From Mesotaenium endlicherianum (taxonomy: Eukaryota > Streptophyta > Zygnematophyceae > Zygnematales > Mesotaeniaceae): a stretch of DNA of 64,000 nucleotides. The stretch spans positions 14,637-78,636 of the forward strand of contig WELA01006777.1 in assembly GCA_009602735.1 (NCBI GenBank). Direction: 5' to 3'. The notes below the pieces were generated by a model. It made no database searches. It was given only the letters and a program-made list of their open reading frames with translations, and was not told the origin of the DNA. The position numbers were made by a program, and so were the translations under genes. Within the stretch, counting starts at the first letter, position 1; every line of letters starts with the position of its first letter. This document shows positions 11,275 through 22,567 of the stretch, in pieces.

Positions 11275-14200
11275 TTAGGGAGGTGCCCCAGCCGCCCGAA
11301 GGTGGAACCGTTTCAACGCCCCTTTGGCATTGGTCAGCTGGTCTTTAAATTCCCAAGTGTCCCCAGAGGCATCGTAACCCTTCCATCGGATGAGGTACTT
11401 CATGACATATTTAGACGATTGACGGACCGAGCGAGCGTCTAAAATCTCATCGACCTCATATTCCCCAGGATCGCCGTCCCGGACAGCGGGGACCGGTCCC
11501 GGTTGGACAGGCAACCGACCTGTGAACAGTGAATCGCCTTTGATGTATGGTTCCAGGCTGGAGACTTTAAAGACCGGGTGACCCTTGTAGTCAGCTGACA
11601 TGTTCAGTTTGTAAGCATTTTGACCGACACGACGTACCACCAAATATGGACCGACCCAGACAGGGCCTAGCTTTTTCTTGACCACACCAGGCAGGTACAG
11701 GTGCTGAGAATGCAGTTTGACTAAATCGCCCTTAGAAAATGTCAGCTCCCGACGGTGTTGAGGAGCGTATTTTTGTTGGTTTTCTTGGGCTTTGTGCAGG
11801 TTTTGTTGGACTTCTGACAGTGTGTCAGCAAACTCCTGAGTTTACTGGAGAGAGACCGGGTTGTCATTCCCTTCCGGGTCAGTTAAAGACTCCCCCAGTA
11901 CATCTAAAGGAGACTTAGGGGCTCTACCCAGGCTGAGTTCAAAAGGAGTCTTGCCCGTTGACGCGTGCACCGCACTGTTGACCGCAAACTGAATTTGAGG
12001 CAACAGGTCATCCCAATTATCTTGTTTTTGGTTAATATATGCTCTCAGCACCTCCTGCAGAACTCGGTTAGTTCTTTCAGTCTGCCCATCAGTCTGAGGG
12101 TGGTTTGCTGTGCTGAGCAGCTGTTTGACTCCCATTAACCCCATTAAAGCTCTCCAGAACTTAGAGGTGAATTTTGAGTCTCTGTCTGAGATGATATTAG
12201 AAGGGAGCCCATGTTGGCATACTACATGGTTGTAAAACTGTCTCGCTGTTTCGAGTGCAGTCACTTTGACAGTTGTGGGGATAAAAATGACCATTTTTGT
12301 CAGTTTATCCACGACTACCAGTATTGAATCATGCCCGTTGGCAGTTCTTGGTAGTGAGACCACCCAGTCCATGGATATAGTTTCCCAGCGTCCAGCTGGG
12401 ATGGGCAGCGGTTGCAAGAGACCTCCGGGTGGTGTGTGCCGAGACTTATTTCTCTGACACTGGTCACAGGACTTGACATATTTCAAGACCTCCCGGGGTA
12501 ACCCCTCCCAATGATAATGTTTTGCCAGTTTGCCAACAGTTTTGGCCTGCCCCAAATGTCCACCCAGGAGACTGTCATGAGCTTGACTCAGTAAGAGAGA
12601 CCTTATTTCCAAATTATTAGGAATGACCAGCTTCAGCCTGCCTGAAGTGGTTTCAGTCACCCAGACCCCTCCCTTGAGCTTATACCCGAGTGCGGTAGCA
12701 CGACACATACCAGTAGTGGGGCTGGGCTCAAATGTTGGGTCAGAAAGGTAGGCTTTCCTAAGTTGTTCAAGGAAGGACTTTTTCACCTTTAGTGAAGTGA
12801 GTGCACACAGGACTTTATCTACAGCATGCTGACTAAAGTTCCTTTCTTGCAAGTCAGGTCTTCTAGAGAGTGCATCACCAGGATTCAACTTCCCTGGTTT
12901 GTAGTCGATCTGGACTTGGAACTGCTCCAGCATCTGGCTCCAGCGGTTCTCCCTCCTCGACAGCTTGGACTTCTTCTGAAAGTGGGTCAGAGCTAGATGA
13001 TCTGTAATCACCTTAAAAGCTTTACCATGTAAGTATGCTCTCCACTGTTTGAGTACATGAATGATAGCTAGCAGCTCTTTATCATGCACTGAGTAATTAA
13101 TCTCCGCTGGATTAAATTTCATAGACTCATACAACACAGGATGCCACTCCTGCCGTACCTTACCATCCTTTGTGGTTTTGTCAGCAGGCTGCAACAAAAT
13201 AGCACCCATGGCAAAATCAGAGGCATCAGTAACCACCTGCACCGGTTTGCTGGGGTCATACACGGCTAGCACTGGGGCAAAACAAAGAGCACCTTTAAGG
13301 GTCTGGAAGGCCGCCTGCTGCTCTTCCCCCCACACATACCCGATGTCTTTCTTAATAAGGTCAGTCAGTTTACTCGCCTTTGTGGAATAATTCTCAATAA
13401 ATCTCCTATAGTAGTTAGCCAACCCGAGGAAGGATCTAACTTCAGAGACAGACTGTGGTACTGGCCAGTCCCTTATGGTCTGGACTTTCTTAGGATCCAC
13501 GCTGATGCCCTTGTTACTGACAATGTGGCCTAAGAATTTAATAATGTCTTCAAAGAAATCACACTTGCTCATTTTAGCATATAAGTGATTCGTTCTCAGA
13601 GTGTCCATGACTGTCTTTAAGTGTTCTGCGTGCTGAGCTTCATCTTTAGAGAAAATTAAAATATAATCCAGGAAACCTTGCACAAACTTATCCAAATAAG
13701 GTCTGAAAATGTCATTCATAGCACCCATGAAGGTGGCAGGAGCATTAGTCAGTCCAAATGGCATCACGTTGAACTCATAGTGTCCATAACGTGTACGGAA
13801 AGCAGTCTTGTGTTCATCCCCCTCAGCAATTCTGATTTGATGATAACCACTCTTGAGATCTATCTTACTGAACACCTTAGCGCCAGACAGGGTATCAAGC
13901 AAGTCCTCGATCCTGGATAAAGCATACTTGTTTTTTACTGTCATTCTGTTCAGGGCTCTGTAATCCACACACATCCGCATACTGCCATCCTTTTTCTTAA
14001 CAAATAGGATGGGTGCGCCGTAAGGTGATTTACTGGGAGAAATATAACCATTTTCCTCAAGCTCTGCAATCTGTGTTTTCAACTCCTCGCTCTCCACATA
14101 AGACAAGCCATACGTGCGTTGCCAAGGTGGCTGACTCCCAGGTAATAGATCAATCCTATGATCTACTTCCCTCTTAGGGGGTAGTCCTGGAGGCATATTA

Positions 14201-14844
14201 AATACATCCGTGTACTGAGCAACAATTTTTGCAGCAGTAGGGTGCTCCGGAGGGCTTACCTTTTTCTCAACCACTTCTTCAGGTTGAGGAGGTACCTCTC
14301 TTAGCAGCAGACAGAACATTCTGTCTTCCTTCTGGTTCCAGCTTTTGACGAACTCCATTGCATTCAGCAACTTGCATCCTTCTGGAAGCCTCTTCTTTTC
14401 CTTCATTTGCCATCCACACAGGACAAGAGGAAGAGCACTGGTGGGTGCCAAGTCAGTCTGCCCATCACTGGCTCCTCTCACTTTAACTGTACCTCTGCTC
14501 CAACACACTTCAGCTTGATGTCTATTAAGCCAGGACCTGCCTAGCACGAGATCATAAAAGCCAGTGTTGAGTACCTCAAATGTAAGCGTTTCAGTTAGAA
14601 CTGCAATGCCAGAACCTAACTGGACCTCAATAGGCTTGGTTATAACTCCTCCCGGGATACTTGAGGCATCTCCAAGGAATATTTTTCTATTCCCTTGGGT
14701 GACAGTAGGCAGCCTTAGCCGCTTAACTAAGTCCTTGTGGATAAAAGTATGTGACGCCCCTCCGTCAACAAATGCCCTCACCTTCCTACCTGCAATCATG
14801 CAATGCAGTAGGATAGGGGGACTGTCTTTTCCTGACTTTTGCAT
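11275..14844 (-). pseudogene. pol region of element A
   Basis: Parts in order from the right: aspartic protease ([18 protein letters not shown]; about 14500-14800), reverse transcriptase (about 13500-14150, with [14 protein letters not shown] and [11 protein letters not shown]), RNase H (about 12900-13260, with [14 protein letters not shown]), integrase with zinc-binding HHCC region and DDE core (about 12000-12560, with [20 protein letters not shown] and DGQTERTNR), and a C-terminal chromodomain (about 11290-11460, YLIRWKGYDASGDTWEF). The chromodomain places it with the chromoviruses of Ty3/gypsy. About one break. Nearly identical to the pol at 61888-64000. Confidence 0.92.
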
Positions 14845-15058
14845 TGTTCTCCTGACGTAGCAAAGAAATGTTGGACATCAGGTGGAACAAGAGCATCCAG
14901 AGTGTGCACTCTCTGGACGTCTATATTGCTGATGGTCTCCTTTATCTGGTTGTCAGGCATGCATAGTGAATCCAGTTCAGCAGGACCCATAATACCTGCT
15001 ACGAGGGCAGCTAGTGACGACTCACTATCTCTAGCATCCTCACAGTCAGTAGACTGGA

Positions 15059-16246
15059 TTAGTGACTGTTGCTGTCTTTTAAAGGCTGGTCTTTTCTCTC
15101 GACCTTAGGCAGGTGCTTGACCGGACACTGTTCTCTGTAGTGGCCTTTCTGCTGACAATGGTAGCAAGAAGATTTTGCTGAGGCTGGTCTCGGCTTAGTC
15201 CTACCACCTGCCCTTCCATAGCCACCTCGAGAGGAACCACCTCTACCTCTAGACTGAATAGCATTGTACTCATACTCATATTCATCACCCTGATTATCCT
15301 CANNNNNNNNNNNNNNNNNNNNNNNNNNNNNNNNNNNNNNNNNNNNNNNNNNNNNNNNNNNNNNNNNNNNNNNNNNNNNNNNNNNNNNNNNNNNNNNNNN
15401 NNNNNNNNNNNNNNNNNNNNNNNNNNNNNNNNNNNNNNNNNNNNNNNNNNNNNNNNNNNNNNNNNNNNNNNNNNNNNNNNNNNNNNNNNNNNNNNNNNNN
15501 NNNNNNNNNNNNNNNNNNNNNNNNNNNNNNNNNNNNNNNNNNNNNNNNNNNNNNNNNNNNNNNNNNNNNNNNNNNNNNNNNNNNNNNNNNNNNNNNNNNN
15601 NNNNNNNNNNNNNNNNNNNNNNNNNNNNNNNNNNNNNNNNNNNNNNNNNNNNNNNNNNNNNNNNNNNNNNNNNNNNNNNNNNNNNNNNNNNNNNNNNNNN
15701 NNNNNNNNNNNNNNNNNNNNNNNNNNNNNNNNNNNNNNNNNNNNNNNNNNNNNNNNNNNNNNNNNNNNNNNNNNNNNNNNNNNNNNNNNNNNNNNNNNNN
15801 NNNNNNNNNNNNNNNNNNNNNNNNNNNNNNNNNNNNNNNNNNNNNNNNNNNNNNNNNNNNNNNNNNNNNNNNNNNNNNNNNNNNNNNNNNNNNNNNNNNN
15901 NNNNNNNNNNNNNNNNNNNNNNNNNNNNNNNNNNNNNNNNNNNNNNNNNNNNNNNNNNNNNNNNNNTGCGCTCGTCAGCTGGCTGTCCTTCCCTCCTTTC
16001 TGTATCTTCAGCGGCCCTTGCTACTTGTTCAGCTTCTAATCTGGCTCTCTCCTCCTCAGCTTGCTGTACTGCGACTGCGGCAATAGCAGCTGCCTCATCT
16101 GCAACCTCTCTAGCTACAGTATCTGCTACTGCTTCAGAATAGGTACGAGTTCCCGCTACATGGCTTTCCGCCTGGTTTTCGACATTCTCGTTATCCTCGT
16201 TCTCCATGTCTCGGGAGTTGCTAGTTTGAGACCTTGTCCTTACCAT
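15059..16246 (-). CDS. gag of element A, interrupted by an assembly gap
   Basis: Starts at the ATG whose complement is at 16244-16246, shortly inside the primer-binding site. The N-terminal part is acidic and Ala/Glu-rich and likely helical. The C-terminal part has an RG-rich stretch (SRGRGGSSRGGYGRAGGR) and one CCHC knuckle CYHCQQKGHYREQC. The middle, including the capsid region, is hidden by undetermined bases 15303-15966. The decayed relative at 36000-37190 shows what the gap would contain. Confidence 0.85.
   Translation of the reverse strand: MVRTRSQTSNSRDMENEDNENVENQAESHVAGTRTYSEAVADTVAREVADEAAAIAAVAVQQAEEERARLEAEQVARAAEDTERREGQPADERXXXXXXXXXXXXXXXXXXXXXXXXXXXXXXXXXXXXXXXXXXXXXXXXXXXXXXXXXXXXXXXXXXXXXXXXXXXXXXXXXXXXXXXXXXXXXXXXXXXXXXXXXXXXXXXXXXXXXXXXXXXXXXXXXXXXXXXXXXXXXXXXXXXXXXXXXXXXXXXXXXXXXXXXXXXXXXXXXXXXXXXXXXXXXXXXXXXXXXXXXXXXXXXXXXXXXXXXXXXXXXEDNQGDEYEYEYNAIQSRGRGGSSRGGYGRAGGRTKPRPASAKSSCYHCQQKGHYREQCPVKHLPKVERKDQPLKDSNSH
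15303..15966. other. Assembly gap (664 undetermined bases)
   Basis: A run of N lies in the gag of element A. The reading frames on both sides agree only if the gap length is taken literally; its true length may differ. Near-identical A copies elsewhere are a likely reason for the failed assembly. Confidence 0.95.
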
Positions 16247-16267
16247 ACAAAGAAGACTGTGATAACT

Positions 16268-16279
16268 GCTCCGATACCA
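16268..16279 (-). promoter_or_regulatory. Primer-binding site of element A (initiator tRNA-Met type)
   Basis: On the element strand TGGTATCGGAGC lies directly after the 5' LTR, one base from the TGGTATCAGAGC complementary to the plant initiator tRNA-Met 3' end. Similar sites: TGATATCAGAGC in element B (8226-8237), TGATATCGGAGC in element D (31592-31603) and TGGTATTAGAGC in the decayed A copy (35667-35678). Confidence 0.85.
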
Positions 16280-16280
16280 C

Positions 16281-16999
16281 CAAAATGAATCGACTTACCA
16301 AATAGGCGATTAACAATTAATAAAGATCTTTATATCAGCGAGTAATCTTAATGGTATTCCCGTTAATTGTTTTAATGGCAAAGGACAACACACTAGCAGT
16401 GAATAATACTCGTCAGTCAAATGAGAGTAAACTAGCATCAATACTGCAAATCAGTAAACTCGTACATAAGCAAGGTTAGAAGACAGTGCGCATTGATGGT
16501 TCTCGCCTTGGATTCAGATCTCTCTCAGTAAGCTGTACAAGAGAGTTGGCCTCGTTTCCGAATGCCGAACTCGAGAGCAATGCCTAGCGTATGTACATGG
16601 AATGAGTTTACTGTTCAACGGTCAGTGCGATGGCACCGCCTACCCGGGAGTTAACCACGTTGGTAGGACCTCGGTTAACCAAACCCACCGCCATCTCCCA
16701 TCATCCCGAATCGCCATCCATCATAGGGATGTCATCTGGCCATTCATCTAGGATACCACACTTAGATGCATATCGAGGCAGTTCGCTGCTACCGAGTACG
16801 GAAGTCAGCTGGCTGTCAAAGAATGTGTCAGCAAGCTGACTTAAGGTGACCTTAGCCTGCTACTTCCGGCCAAGTCATTAAGCCGATATTAAGTATAAAG
16901 TCCAGCAGACTGATTGTTAACTAGAGTTCAGCAGGCTGAACTTATTTAACTATATTATTTAAATGAATATTATATCAACCAATATACTGATTCATTACA
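16281..16999 (-). repeat. 5' LTR of element A
   Basis: 719 bp partner of 8478-9197, followed by the target duplication TTTAT at 17000-17004. Transcription would run leftward into gag. Confidence 0.92.
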
Positions 17000-17379
17000 T
17001 TTATAGTATTCTACGACGACCGCTCGTCCTTAAGAGGGAGGGTCGCTTAGCTTCAAAAATCCTAAGCGTTTGTCAAATCATCCCTTCTTGAATTTTCGAG
17101 AGTGTCTAATTTGACGTGTCGGGTCGATTTGACGTCCACATACATGCATTGCCATTTCTAGAACATTCTATTAAAGACGCGCTAGGCTAATTTTAACTTC
17201 TAGTTAATTCGACTTGGTCGACACTCTGCGCCAGCCAAAATTACGTGAAAGGTCAAATTGACTCTAACGTCCCAGATCGCTCGACGCTACTGGTCAATCC
17301 AACGGTCGCGCTCACCGCGAATTAGGGACAAACGTCGATCGACCCACAAAATTGCACTCTACAATCCTATGACCTTAGA
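17000..17379 (-). mobile_element. Remainder of the LTR of element B
   Basis: Continues the B LTR that stops at 8477. It aligns with the second half of the solo LTR at 39072-39815 (shared blocks include 'gacgtccacatacatgcat' and 'ggtcgcgctcaccgcgaatt') and ends with 'cctatgaccttaga'. Removing element A and one TTTAT makes the LTR continuous, which fixes the order of insertion: B first, A later. Confidence 0.85.
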
Positions 17380-17399
17380 AGGGTAATACCCCTGGGATG

Positions 17400-18830
17400 C
17401 CGTTGGTCCCCATGAAGGAAGGGCTGCCACGAGCTTGATTTCTAGGAGGAGCATTTTGATCATTTTAGTGGTGCTCCCATTCGGGCCACCATGACCTCCG
17501 ATTTTGTCATGCACATTGACGCCAGTGTGACCACGTGGGGCGTACTACTGAGATCAGTCTTCTTAGGGAAGACGTTAGAACTGCTTGGCCCACTCTTAGC
17601 TGCTAGCATTGTGGGATTGTCAACACTAAGGGAGATACTTACCGCTAAAGTATTGTTGGATAAGACCATTCAAGTGATAAGTGGGCGCCAAGTTCTTTTC
17701 CGCGTTGACAACCAAGAAATTTATGGTATCCTAAGAAAAGGCGGCTCGTCTTAATCCAGTTTAGCGAATGTTTGTGCACAAATGTTTAGCAAATGTCTTA
17801 GATACAAGCTCAAGTTGTTTATAGAGTGGAATTCTAAAAGTAATGTTTTTCAAGCAAAAAGACCTGGCCCATTTTTTTCTCCGATTGAAAACTTTTCAAC
17901 TGTTAGAGACAGCGGCTAGAGGCTAATGCTTGTATCCTATCCAGGGGCGTGTCACATGGTCCACATACCATTTGTCATCAGCTGCGCTTTTTTGTGAGTA
18001 TTGATTAGCGGAGCTATCTAGCCCCACAACGCACGACAAAATCAGTGCCTTAGGAAAGCTGCGCAAAGGTTGCTTCCCAGATCCAAGCACACCATGATGT
18101 CGGTCGCACCCACAACCCTCTTCAGAGTTATTTTTGAAAAGCATGCAAGGCCAGGTGCCACTGCTGCATCGTTGATGAAGGTGGCTGCGATGATGCTCAT
18201 GTATGGTGCTTGTCTCCGATACTCTGATTTGGCCAATATGAGAATTCAGAATCTTAAACATAACGGGTAGTCTAAACATCACAGTGATTCACTTGTACCT
18301 CTGGGTCTCTAAGAAGGATCAAATTGGTGAGGGCGCATGGGGCGCACTACACGCTAGCAACTCCAAGTGGTGCCTAGTAACAATGTTGTGTAGGCTAGTG
18401 GTAGAGACATCAGAGTATGCTCTAGATTGGCCCTTAACTAGGCACATACAAGCATCTAGCCAACCTTCATTCTTCAACCAGCCTCACATGCCACAATGAA
18501 TAAGTGGTGCAAGGAACTATTATCATCGGTAGGTCTTACTGAGAACATGAGTACTCACTCATTATGGAAAAGAGTCGCTACAGCATCCGCCAACTTGAGC
18601 ATCCTAGATGTCCTAGTCCAAAACATGGGCAGATGGAAGTCTGCTCGAGGCAAAGAGCCTTACGTGCTTCATCTGTAGCAATCTTTGGCAGCCGTTGTCC
18701 ACGCCATAGCAATCCTCTACGATGCTAGCAATGCCCCATATAGTCAAGAGCAAATCCAAACAACTTATAGTCGCAAATGAACTTAAGTTAGTCACGTTGG
18801 AAGGGGGTCAACCTTTACGCGAATCATCAG
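17400..18830 (+). mobile_element. Decayed DIRS-like (tyrosine-recombinase) retroelement fragment
   Basis: Forward-strand pieces in the order expected for DIRS/Ngaro elements. First an RNase H-like segment (17491-17750) with MHIDASVTTWGVLL, then FRVDNQEIYGILRKGGSS. Then a tyrosine-recombinase-like region (about 18070-18680) with MLMYGACLRYSDLANMR and, near the end, THSLWKRVATASANLS and NMGRWKSARGKEPYV, which resemble the HxxR and final Tyr regions of the family. No terminal repeats were found. Several breaks; an old fossil. Crypton is less likely because of the RNase H-like part. Confidence 0.65.
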
Positions 18831-21690
18831 ATTGGCTTACAAGTACCTTGTATGCTATAGTATTGCATATAATTACTCCTCGCATTTTTTTAATAATCAC
18901 CTTCTTTTTTTCAAAATCAGGCAATTTAATCACAAACTGTCAGACAAAGCAATTTCATTAATTTATTACTCAATCATTATTGAATTGTTGAGAATTGTCG
19001 TATAACCACACGAGATGTCAAAAAAGAAAGTTGTGTATTCAATAAATTTGTCAAACGAGAATTCTAACTTTGTGACTGTACACGATTTTTGCAATCTTTT
19101 TGTTGGTTTCTCTAAAGTTTGTGAGTTAAGAACGTATACGATATTAACACATGCAAATATGTGGACTAATTGTAAATAATATCGATAATGATCGTGGATT
19201 TGAAGTAACGACCTGAAATAATCTCAACGCTACGACGCTCAAACATGAAGGCACCGTTACTTTCAATAAGATTTTTGAATTTTCTTGAAATGATGTCATT
19301 TGCAATCTAATCTGAGATTCAAATCTAAAACATGGAAAGGGACCTTGAGAATGTTGGTGATGAGGGTCCCAGAGTAAATCTCAGATGTGCTTGGATGATA
19401 TTTGACTTAGTGTAATCATTTGGAACTTAGGATGCGGTGGAATTTATGATTAATGAGAGAAAGGTGCGAGCAAGAAGGAGGAAGTTGCTGGGAAACGGAC
19501 ATTTTTACCCGTCACGTTGTGGACCCTTTATGAGGTGTATATCGCGAGATTATAGAGATTGAGTCCGTTTGTTAGTGTGTGAGCGAATGAGTGTGCATAA
19601 ACAAGGAATAGATGAGTTTTACGCTGTACGCCGATTGCATCCTCTTTTCATCTTCTTTTTATTCCCACTTTTGGAAGAATATTCTTTTATATATGATTCT
19701 GACTTCCCACTTTTGAACCCTTCATTTCTTTCGCTAGTTTCACCTAACTTTAAAAATTCAGTTTCCATCACGGGCCAAAAACTCTTTAATGACTTGCAAT
19801 TTGGATGCAAAGTATGACACTTTCCTGCTTGCGACAAGAATGAATAACTTTGCATATATTTTAATTCAATTTATTCCTAGGGGTTTCGGAGGAAATCGAT
19901 AAAACGGGAATGTTGTTTATGAATTGGTATTTAAAGAAAGCTTGTGAAAAGTCAAAATCACTTAAATTTTATTGATCTCTAACGACGCTCGTCGCTCTCA
20001 AGCACCCTTTTTTCTTCTTTACAGGGACCAAAACAAGGTGAATCATTTTGAGCGAAAGGACGATATGTAAGTACATTGACCAAATAAACGCAAGTAAACG
20101 CTCGTTTTTTCATAGTGTTTTGAGATCCGACATGAGAGTTGAAGTCCGCTGAATATCACTCAAAGTTTGTTCAATAAATTATAGATTATCAATTTTGCTC
20201 GAGAGTACGATTGAAATTCTAATATCATATTTAATCCACGCCCTTGGTCGCGACGGTCAAAAGAGGACAGTCTGGCAAACGTGGCGGAAGTCACGACAAG
20301 CCCAGGTACGCCGCATGGACTGTCGATTCCCACTGACTATACCCCACTGGCCTGTTAAGATTAGCTCAAGTCTGAAGTTCGACCCGTCACACGTACGGAG
20401 TGACGACAACAAGTCAATACAATCTTGACACTTTGGGATGGGTGGGGAGTTGAGAAGCCAAGAAGTCACGCGCGACCTTTATGAGGCAGCGTGACTGTGA
20501 CCGCCGACTTAAACTTAAGTGGTGCATAAGTCAATAACAAGGCTAATGCATGCAGGTGCTTGAGTAAAGCACAAAGAAGGAAGGAGAAAGAAGAAGGAAG
20601 GAAAGACGCCAAGGGGAAGGAGTGTTTAAGGCCACAAGGAGCCTGAGAAAACACGCTTCTGTCGACGCTTAGAGATTTTTTGCCTCCTTCGTACAGTATA
20701 ATTAGAACTTATGGATTTTTAGAAAGAAATGACTCCCTGGCAAATTGAGAACTTAAAGATTAGATATGTTAGGAGATTCTTGTGCATAATGAGGACGAAT
20801 ATTAAAGCATACGAAGCGCGTTTAAAAATGTGAGTTTCGCTTTAATGTCCAATATGGCAGAAGTCGCATGTCGTGTTGAAAGCAGGGGTAATTTGACCAA
20901 GGCAAGGACTAAGAAGGTCTAGCTTGTAGTAAACAGCTGGTAAGCGTGGTTAAGGGAGTGAGGCCTAACTAGACCACCATAGGTTTGCTGTAGAATTTGG
21001 ACTTCTGTAAGCTTCTACTATCCAAGTAGAGCGAAAGCCTGTGAGCGCGATATTCTATAAATTCACTTTCTTTTGTCAATTGCTTGAAAGTAATTTTTGC
21101 AACCTATAACTACTATTGACGGCAAATCAATTATCACATCTGAGGAGCCTATCTAAGAAGTGGAGGCTTTTGTCCTTGTAAGGAGAATTGAACAATCGAG
21201 AAGTTTTGGCACATAAATCAAAGTCTTTGATAGCGAAGGCGGTAAGAAGATGCAGTGTGAAACCACTAAGTTTGTAGATCCATGACTTGGATCCTGTTAC
21301 TTGAGGTCAACCGAGAAGCAGATCCGGGTGCAGTCTGCCATAGAACACACGTGGTCAGACCTTGGTGATTAAATAGGTCAATGTCTCACATGCGAAGACC
21401 ACCAATAAGGTCGACAAGATGAAGTTACACATGCTGGCAACCTTTACACGTGCCCAGGGCGCCAACACGGATAAGGATGATAGCATTCTATATGAGCATA
21501 TAAACCCGAAAAAGTATTCGCCACGGGTCCGATTGTGGTCCTCGTAGCTCTTTTTTGCGACTTGAAAATTTGATATCTCGTTTTGATATCGATATTGACG
21601 GCTTTGTTATCAATACCGCTCTCGGCGTTGCTAAAGATTATTGGAAATTGATCAAATTAGCCCTACACTTTCAATAATGATTGTTCTCGC
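18831..21690. other. No gene recognised
   Basis: AT-rich DNA with only short, unconvincing frames. A purine-rich run lies at about 20572-20625. I see no domain, paired repeat or RNA gene here. Confidence 0.4.
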
Positions 21691-21699
21691 CACTTTAAA

Positions 21700-22558
21700 G
21701 GCCAAATTACAAAAGTAGTAGTTCAAGCTTGCTTTATTTCAAAATTTGGTAGTGCTTTCAAACTTGCTTATAATACTAGTACCCACACATGTAAGGGTGG
21801 TCCACGTAGGCCTTACGCGAAAGTGTGACGGGCCACACGATTTTGCACGCGAGGCTTCGTGACACACTCTTGCTCTCTTTCGGCACCAAAATTTTCCACA
21901 CCACGTTTCTAACTGACCAAACTTCACGACTCAAGGTGCCCAAGAACGCCAAATTTTGGGTGGACACACTTGTTACTACCTCACTTTTGTCCAAAAATTC
22001 TCCAAGGACTTGAAGCCCTTTGCCGCGCCTCCAATTCAAAGACGACACTTATAACCCCATAGCTGGGTTTGCACGGCGGGGGGTTAGGCAAGCCCTCATG
22101 AGTGCTCGGGGTACGAGTTAGGGTTTACGTAGTAGGGTTTAGAACCACACCATTAGGACTAACCCCTTTACCTTGTAGCCGCTCAAATACCTTGATGTGC
22201 CCTACGTGAAATAGAAGGGAATGCGATGAATACAGTTTGTGAACATACAGGGTTTAGAAAATGAAGGTGCAAAAAAGAATATTAAAAATACATGTAGAGA
22301 AAATTGTTTGGCGTTCTTGGGCACTTTCATTCGGGAAGCTGGTCACTTAAAAACGTGGTGTGGAATAGTTCGGTGCCGAAAGAGAGCAGGAGTTTGTCAG
22401 GAAGCCCCGCGTGCGAAATCGTGTGGCACGTCACACTTTCACGTAAGGCCTACGTGGACCAGCCTTACATGTGCGGGTACTAGTTTTGTAATAAGTTTGA
22501 AAGCACTACTAGATTTTTTAATGAAGCAAACTTGAAATACTATTTTTTAATTTGCCCC
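21700..22558. mobile_element. Non-autonomous Mutator-like element (MULE) with long terminal inverted repeats
   Basis: Two inverted arms of about 260 bp (about 21700-21965 and 22297-22558) enclose about 330 bp of unrelated DNA. The left end reads GGCCAAATTACAAAAGTAGT and the right end, reversed, GGGCAAATTAAAAAATAGT. A perfect 9-bp direct repeat CACTTTAAA flanks the element (21691-21699 and 22559-22567). Long TIRs beginning GGGCAAATT and a 9-bp target duplication are the hallmark of MULEs. No transposase is encoded; frames in the arms are mirror images of each other and not genes. Confidence 0.85.
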
Positions 22559-22567
22559 ACTTTAAAC

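Larger units (their letters stand above)
8478..16999 (-). mobile_element. Ty3/gypsy chromovirus-like element A, nearly whole, with an extra third ORF
   Basis: Reverse-strand element with LTRs at 16281-16999 (5') and 8478-9197 (3'). By eye the two LTRs differ at about 25 positions in 720 (3-4%), so it is fairly young. Target duplication TTTAT lies on both sides (8473-8477 and 17000-17004). Element order: 5' LTR, tRNA-iMet primer site, gag with zinc knuckle, pol (protease, RT, RNase H, integrase, chromodomain), third ORF, polypurine tract, 3' LTR. A 664-base assembly gap lies in gag. Apart from the gap it looks almost whole, with about one or two breaks. It is inserted in the LTR of element B. 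Confidence 0.92.

Noticed and set aside
20572-20625. Purine-rich run as a polypurine tract
   Set aside because: No LTR start follows it and no element internal sequence precedes it.
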